Assembly (NCBI GenBank): GCA_964420145.1
Contig: CAYQRB010000011.1
Span: 1 to 27,751, forward strand
Reading direction: 5' to 3'
DNA: 27,751 nucleotides
Source of the DNA: JAJTYI01 sp964420145
GTDB taxonomy: Bacteria; Patescibacteriota; Dojkabacteria; B142; OLB20
A program made the position numbers and the translations under genes. Under the pieces are notes generated by a model. It did no database searches, was not told the origin of the DNA, and saw nothing but the letters and a program-made list of their open reading frames with translations. How positions within the stretch are numbered: the first letter of the stretch is position 1; each line of letters begins with the position of its first letter. This document shows, piece after piece, positions 24,521 to 27,751 of the stretch.

Positions 24521-24593
24521 CATTTTAATCGCATATATCTTCTATCATATGCTATTATATTGAAATTACTGATATAATCAAGATAATCTTTTT

Positions 24594-24621
24594 TAGAAAG
24601 GAACGGGGAAATCTATATAAT
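24594..24621 (+). promoter_or_regulatory. Predicted promoter of tRNA-Ser
   Basis: TAGAAA at 24594-24599 and a perfect TATAAT at 24616-24621 with a 16-base spacer. The start site would fall only a few bases before the tRNA 5' end at 24632. Confidence 0.45.
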
Positions 24622-24631
24622 TTGGTTATAT

Positions 24632-24754
24632 GGAGAGATGCCAGAGTGGTCTAATGGACTGGTCTTGAAAACCAGCGTCTCGCTCTCAGAATATCAAAAA
24701 TAACCTGGTAATTTGAGAGCGGGACCGTGAGTTCGAATCTCACTCTCTCCGCCA
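24632..24754 (+). tRNA. tRNA-Ser (UGA anticodon) with an oversized variable arm
   Basis: All class II tRNA elements fold. The acceptor stem is GGAGAGA (24632-24638) with TCTCTCC (24744-24750), discriminator G and encoded CCA (to 24754). The anticodon stem is CTGGT/ACCAG (24659-24663, 24671-24675) around loop CTTGAAA, so anticodon TGA (24666-24668). The T stem is GTGAG/CTCAC with loop TTCGAAT. The variable region is 51 bases (24676-24726), against roughly 14-21 in ordinary tRNA-Ser. It forms one 12-bp helix (GTCTCGCTCTCA with TGAGAGCGGGAC, one G-T wobble) capped by a 25-base AT-rich loop. Total length is 123 bases. A restriction-modification island begins 51 bases after it. Confidence 0.95.
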
Positions 24755-24805
24755 GAATTGAAAATGTCTTGAGAAGCGGTATTGATGATTTAATAAAATA
24801 AAAAT

Positions 24806-26374
24806 ATGAAAAATCTCTCAACTCACACTCTCCAACAAGTACAAGCCGACCTCATACTAGAACTCGACAAACGCATCGCCGATAAGATCATCGAGCAAAG
24901 CAATGCTGATCTCCTCAAGAAACTTATCAACAATGCCGAGTCGGTGAACGAGGCAATTATGATCGCCGAGCTAGGTACTACCTACAAGCGCACCGGCTTT
25001 CATTTTGACAAGCGACTTGAGAAAATGACCGATACCATCAAGTATTTCAAGAAAAATGAAAAGTTAAGTTTTGCAACCGACAAAAACGCTCTCACACACA
25101 AACTCATCATCGGTGATAACTATGACGCGCTTTTAAACCTACTTATAGAATACAGAGGAAAAATTGATGTCATCTATATTGATCCTCCCTATGGTAAAGA
25201 CTCGATGGGTGAGTTTGCCAAGACCAACTACGACAACGCTATCACTCGCGATAACCTGCTCTCGATGCTTTATCCTCGCCTGGTGCTGGCGCGCCAGCTC
25301 CTCTCCGACAACGGAGTGATCTTTTGCAGTATTGATGATAAAAATCAGGCGTATGTGAAGGGTTTGTTTGATGAGGTGTTTGGGGAGAGTGGGTTTGTGG
25401 CGAATTTTATTTGGAAAGGAAGAGGTGGCAGACAAGATAGTAAAAATTATGCAGAGGTGCATGAATTTGTTTTAGTTTATGGCAAAGAAGATTTTATAGC
25501 TGAACGACAAGAAAAAGAATTAGGTGGTTTTATAAATTATGACAAAGAAAAAAATAAAAATTACAAATTACAATTGTTGCGAAAATGGGGTTCTAATAGC
25601 AAAAGACAAGACCGTCCTAACCTTTACTATGCAATAAAAGACCCAGATGGTAATGATTATTTTCCAGAAGTTCCGGGTGTTGGCGATGGGTGTTGGCGAT
25701 GGGCGTTGGCGAGAATGACAGAAGAAATAAAAGAAAACAATGTTGAATGGATTAAGAAAAATAATGAGTGGATACCTTACGAAAAAGTTTATGAAGATAG
25801 GAACAGTTCTAAGGTATTTACAACTTGGATAGATGATATCCCTGCTGGTATAGGTGCAAAAGAAGTAAAAGATATCTTTGGTATTGATATTTTTGCATAT
25901 CCCAAACCACCAGCTTTAGTAAAACGACTTATCGAAATGGGAATGGGATATAAAAACGCAACCATCCTCGACTTCTTCGCAGGCTCCGGCACAACCGGGC
26001 AAGCGGTGCTGGAGCTCAATAAGCAAGACGGCGGGAAACGGCAGTTTATCCTCGCTACTGCCAATGAAATCACCGACACTACACCAAACGGCATTGTGCA
26101 TGATGTAACCAGCAAACGCCTCAAACGAGTGATGACGGGTGAGTGTTATGACGGCACAGCAGATTTTAAGTGGAATGAGAAAAATCAGCCACTTGGCGAC
26201 AACCTCGCCGTCTATGATATTGCCACTGTGGCGAACTTTGAAGCGACAGAAGGCAAAACACCGTTTGATGTGATAGACGAGACGCTCTATGGCAAGGAAA
26301 AAATGAGCGTGAAAGAAAAAATACAATGGGTCTGTGAAAACTTTGAAGGCACGCAAAAGAAGCTGGAAAAATAA
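24806..26374 (+). CDS. mod: Type III restriction-modification methyltransferase subunit (Mod)
   Basis: A beta-class adenine-N6 DNA methyltransferase of 522 residues. The catalytic motif IV DPPYG is at 126-130 and comes before the SAM-binding motif I DFFAGSGTTGQ at 389-399, the order that defines beta-class enzymes and type III Mod. Between them, about residues 195-380, lies the target recognition region. In type III systems Mod alone methylates and, with Res, directs cleavage. The protein is shorter than many Mods (600 or more residues). Base composition is uneven: the two catalytic flanks are visibly richer in G/C than the central part. A 13-bp tandem repeat lies at residues about 290-303. 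The next gene follows after two bases. No strong promoter is obvious in the 51 bases after the tRNA. Confidence 0.92.
   Translation: MKNLSTHTLQQVQADLILELDKRIADKIIEQSNADLLKKLINNAESVNEAIMIAELGTTYKRTGFHFDKRLEKMTDTIKYFKKNEKLSFATDKNALTHKLIIGDNYDALLNLLIEYRGKIDVIYIDPPYGKDSMGEFAKTNYDNAITRDNLLSMLYPRLVLARQLLSDNGVIFCSIDDKNQAYVKGLFDEVFGESGFVANFIWKGRGGRQDSKNYAEVHEFVLVYGKEDFIAERQEKELGGFINYDKEKNKNYKLQLLRKWGSNSKRQDRPNLYYAIKDPDGNDYFPEVPGVGDGCWRWALARMTEEIKENNVEWIKKNNEWIPYEKVYEDRNSSKVFTTWIDDIPAGIGAKEVKDIFGIDIFAYPKPPALVKRLIEMGMGYKNATILDFFAGSGTTGQAVLELNKQDGGKRQFILATANEITDTTPNGIVHDVTSKRLKRVMTGECYDGTADFKWNEKNQPLGDNLAVYDIATVANFEATEGKTPFDVIDETLYGKEKMSVKEKIQWVCENFEGTQKKLEK
25675..25713 (+). repeat. 13-bp tandem repeat (three copies) inside mod
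   Basis: GGGTGTTGGCGAT occurs twice in perfect tandem (25675-25687, 25688-25700), then a third copy with two changes (25701-25713). Because 13 is not a multiple of three, gain or loss of a unit shifts frame. Confidence 0.9.
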
Positions 26375-26376
26375 GT

Positions 26377-27360
26377 ATGAAAAAGCTAAGTCCAACAAAA
26401 AATCTCGTCATCTATCAGGCAAAATCTGGAGCCATTGAGTTTCGGGGAGATTTTACGCACGACACTATCTGGGCGACACAGGCGCAAATTGCTGAAGTTT
26501 TTGGGGTGAATGTTCGTACTGTGAATGAACACCTTAAAAATATCTATAAGACTGAAGAATTAGAAGAAATCGCAACTATCCGGAATTTCCGGATAGTTCA
26601 AGTGGAGGGAAACCGTACGGTAGAGCGTGAGGTCAATCATTATAATCTTGACACCATCATCTCTGTAGGCTATCGAGTCAATAGCAAGACTGCCACCGAG
26701 TTCCGTAAATGGGCAACCAAAACCCTACGGGAATATATCACCAAAGGCTATGTGTTAGATCGCAAAAAAATTCAGAAAAACTATGCAGAATTTCTTGAAA
26801 CTATTACTACTATTCAAAATCTCTTGCCAGAACAGGGTAACATAGACCCTAAACTCGTCTTGGAATTGGTTAAAGAGTTTTCCAGTACTTGGACTGCTCT
26901 CGATGCTTATGACAAGGAGAGTCTAAAAGCAATTGGCACAACAAAAAAATCAATAAAACTATCTGGTGAAGAATTAACCAGAGCCATTGGAGACCTGCGA
27001 ACTACTCTTATCAAAAAAGGCGAGGCGACAGAGATGTTTGCCGAAGAAAAACACAAGGGAAATATCGAAGGAATAGTGGGTAGCGTAATGCAAAGTTTTG
27101 GTGGTAAAGATGTCTATCCGACACTAGAAGAAAAGGCCTCACACTTACTCTATTTTATGGTCAAGAATCATCCGTTTACCGATGGCAACAAACGCTCGGG
27201 AGCGTTTGCGTTTGTGTGGTTTTTAAATAAAACAAAACTCCTCAATCGTAATAAAATTACACCAGAAGCCTTGACAGCACTTACCCTTCTCATCGCAGAA
27301 AGTAATCCAAAGAATAAAGAGCAGATGACAGGGCTCATAGTATCTCTTTTGAAAAAATAA
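26377..27360 (+). CDS. RhuM-like protein fused to a C-terminal Fic/Doc domain
   Basis: A 327-residue protein. Residues about 8-130 match the virulence RhuM family: helix-turn-helix-like TQAQIAEVFGVNVRTVNEHL, then FRIVQVEGNRTVEREVNHYN and LDTIISVGYRVNSKTATEFR, ending KWATKTLREYITKGY. The C-terminal part is a Fic/Doc fold with HPFTDGNKRSG at 265-275, a Doc-like form of the HxFx[D/E]xNKR motif in which the second Gly of classic Fic is Lys. Fic proteins AMPylate, and Doc phosphorylates, targets. The RhuM part may bind DNA; this is inference. It sits between mod and res with two-base gaps on both sides and the identical junction TAAGTATGA, so it is part of the operon and may regulate or guard the system. 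Confidence 0.88.
   Translation: MKKLSPTKNLVIYQAKSGAIEFRGDFTHDTIWATQAQIAEVFGVNVRTVNEHLKNIYKTEELEEIATIRNFRIVQVEGNRTVEREVNHYNLDTIISVGYRVNSKTATEFRKWATKTLREYITKGYVLDRKKIQKNYAEFLETITTIQNLLPEQGNIDPKLVLELVKEFSSTWTALDAYDKESLKAIGTTKKSIKLSGEELTRAIGDLRTTLIKKGEATEMFAEEKHKGNIEGIVGSVMQSFGGKDVYPTLEEKASHLLYFMVKNHPFTDGNKRSGAFAFVWFLNKTKLLNRNKITPEALTALTLLIAESNPKNKEQMTGLIVSLLKK
26574..26598 (+). repeat. 25-bp near-perfect palindrome inside the RhuM-Fic gene
   Basis: AACTATCCGGAA at 26574-26585, one central T, then its exact reverse complement TTCCGGATAGTT at 26587-26598. It encodes part of the conserved ATIRNFRIVQ segment. It could be a hairpin in the mRNA, a protein-binding site, or a chance result of coding constraint. 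Confidence 0.85.
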
Positions 27361-27362
27361 GT

Positions 27363-27751
27363 ATGAGACAAGAAATTATCGACTTACAAAATACTGCCGT
27401 TACTTCCCTTGTTGAAAAAACCGATACGCAAGATGAGCTAACTTTTAAATCGCCAACAGGAAGTGGCAAAACCTATATGATGGCAGATATGATGAATCGT
27501 ATTTTGTCCATGGACAATGAAGTGATTTTTCTCGTGTCTACTCTCTCCAAAGGGGATCTCGCCACACAAAACTATGAAAAATTTATAGAGTATTCTGCCA
27601 AAGGCAATTTTCCAGAACTCAAGCCATATCTTATCAGTAGCCAGATTGCCGGCGAGGAGAGATTGTTTGTACCCACCGACTACAATGTATATCTTTTGCC
27701 TCGAGATTTGTATAAGAAAGGCGGACGACTGATGCAAGGGGCAATGGAAGG
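27363..27751 (+). CDS. res: Type III restriction subunit Res (SF2 helicase/nuclease), N-terminal part, cut by the window edge
   Basis: The frame opens with ATG at 27363, two bases after the previous stop, and stays open to the end of the window (about 129 codons). MRQEIIDLQNTAVTSLVEK is followed by Walker A SPTGSGKTYMMADMM near residues 29-43, and then IFLVSTLSKGDLATQNYEKF, a motif Ia-like segment. This matches the start of type III Res proteins, which translocate on DNA and carry a C-terminal PD-(D/E)XK nuclease. The rest of the gene, including helicase motifs II-VI, lies beyond the window. Position after mod supports the assignment. Confidence 0.85.
   Translation, partial: MRQEIIDLQNTAVTSLVEKTDTQDELTFKSPTGSGKTYMMADMMNRILSMDNEVIFLVSTLSKGDLATQNYEKFIEYSAKGNFPELKPYLISSQIAGEERLFVPTDYNVYLLPRDLYKKGGRLMQGAME

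Noticed and set aside
24676..24726. Group I intron within the tRNA
   Set aside because: Only about 30 extra bases, outside the anticodon loop, and the extra sequence continues the variable stem as one helix.
24632..24754. tRNA-Sec (selenocysteine) because of the long variable arm
   Set aside because: The anticodon is TGA, not TCA, and the acceptor (7 bp) and T (5 bp) stems are standard for tRNA-Ser.
25139..25462. Minus-strand open frames across mod and the RhuM-Fic gene
   Set aside because: They are antisense to genes with clear catalytic motifs and show no protein-like features of their own.
24755..27751. Second copy of the tRNA 3' end as an attachment site
   Set aside because: Only short chance matches to CTCTCC-type strings are present; no repeat of the T arm and acceptor was found.
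1..27751. CRISPR array or rRNA genes
   Set aside because: No regularly spaced direct repeats and no rRNA-like sequence were seen on either strand.

Overview
This window looks like chromosomal DNA from a Candidate Phyla Radiation (Patescibacteria-type) bacterium. The DNA is AT-rich, genes are tightly packed and often overlap, starts mostly lack a clear Shine-Dalgarno sequence, and promoters (when visible) lie 15-30 bases from the start codon. UGA is used as a normal stop, which argues against the recoded Gracilibacteria and Absconditabacteria. The type IV pilus locus has no PilQ secretin or PilP in view, as expected for a cell without a classical outer membrane. The phylum assignment is inference; no 16S rRNA is present.

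Region 1 (1-12851) is a type IV pilus locus. On the plus strand lie pilB (5' end outside the window), pilT, pilC, a major-type pilin, a pilin paralogue that has lost the prepilin signal, pilD and three minor pseudopilins. A divergent two-gene cassette on the minus strand (7423-10364) encodes a PilX-like protein and a large secreted protein with a Thr-Pro linker, probably the pilus tip or surface adhesin. Plus-strand pilM, pilN and pilO then supply the inner-membrane platform. Together they form an ATPase-driven extension and retraction machine, with PilD processing the pilins.

Region 2 (12886-24480) is housekeeping, almost all on the minus strand: khpA-type KH protein and rpsP; rnc, nusB and rpmF; rsmD with a small membrane protein; spoU methyltransferase, uppP, recG, a 43-residue membrane protein and tyrS; an unknown 240-residue protein with pepF; a CAP-domain protein; and a small membrane protein. 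A SHOCT-domain miniprotein is the only plus-strand gene here.

Region 3 (24632-27751) starts with a tRNA-Ser(UGA) whose variable arm is 51 nt long. Directly after it, base composition becomes patchy and partly GC-richer. A type III restriction-modification operon begins there: mod, a RhuM-Fic/Doc fusion, then res, cut by the window edge. This is probably a defence island placed beside a tRNA gene. The mod gene has a compositionally distinct central (target recognition) segment that contains a 13-bp tandem repeat; gain or loss of one unit would put the gene out of frame. That makes a phase-variable methylation system with a regulator or toxin embedded in it the most interesting hypothesis here. 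Other points of note are the non-cleavable pilin paralogue, the oversized tRNA arm and a G9 tract in an unknown gene.
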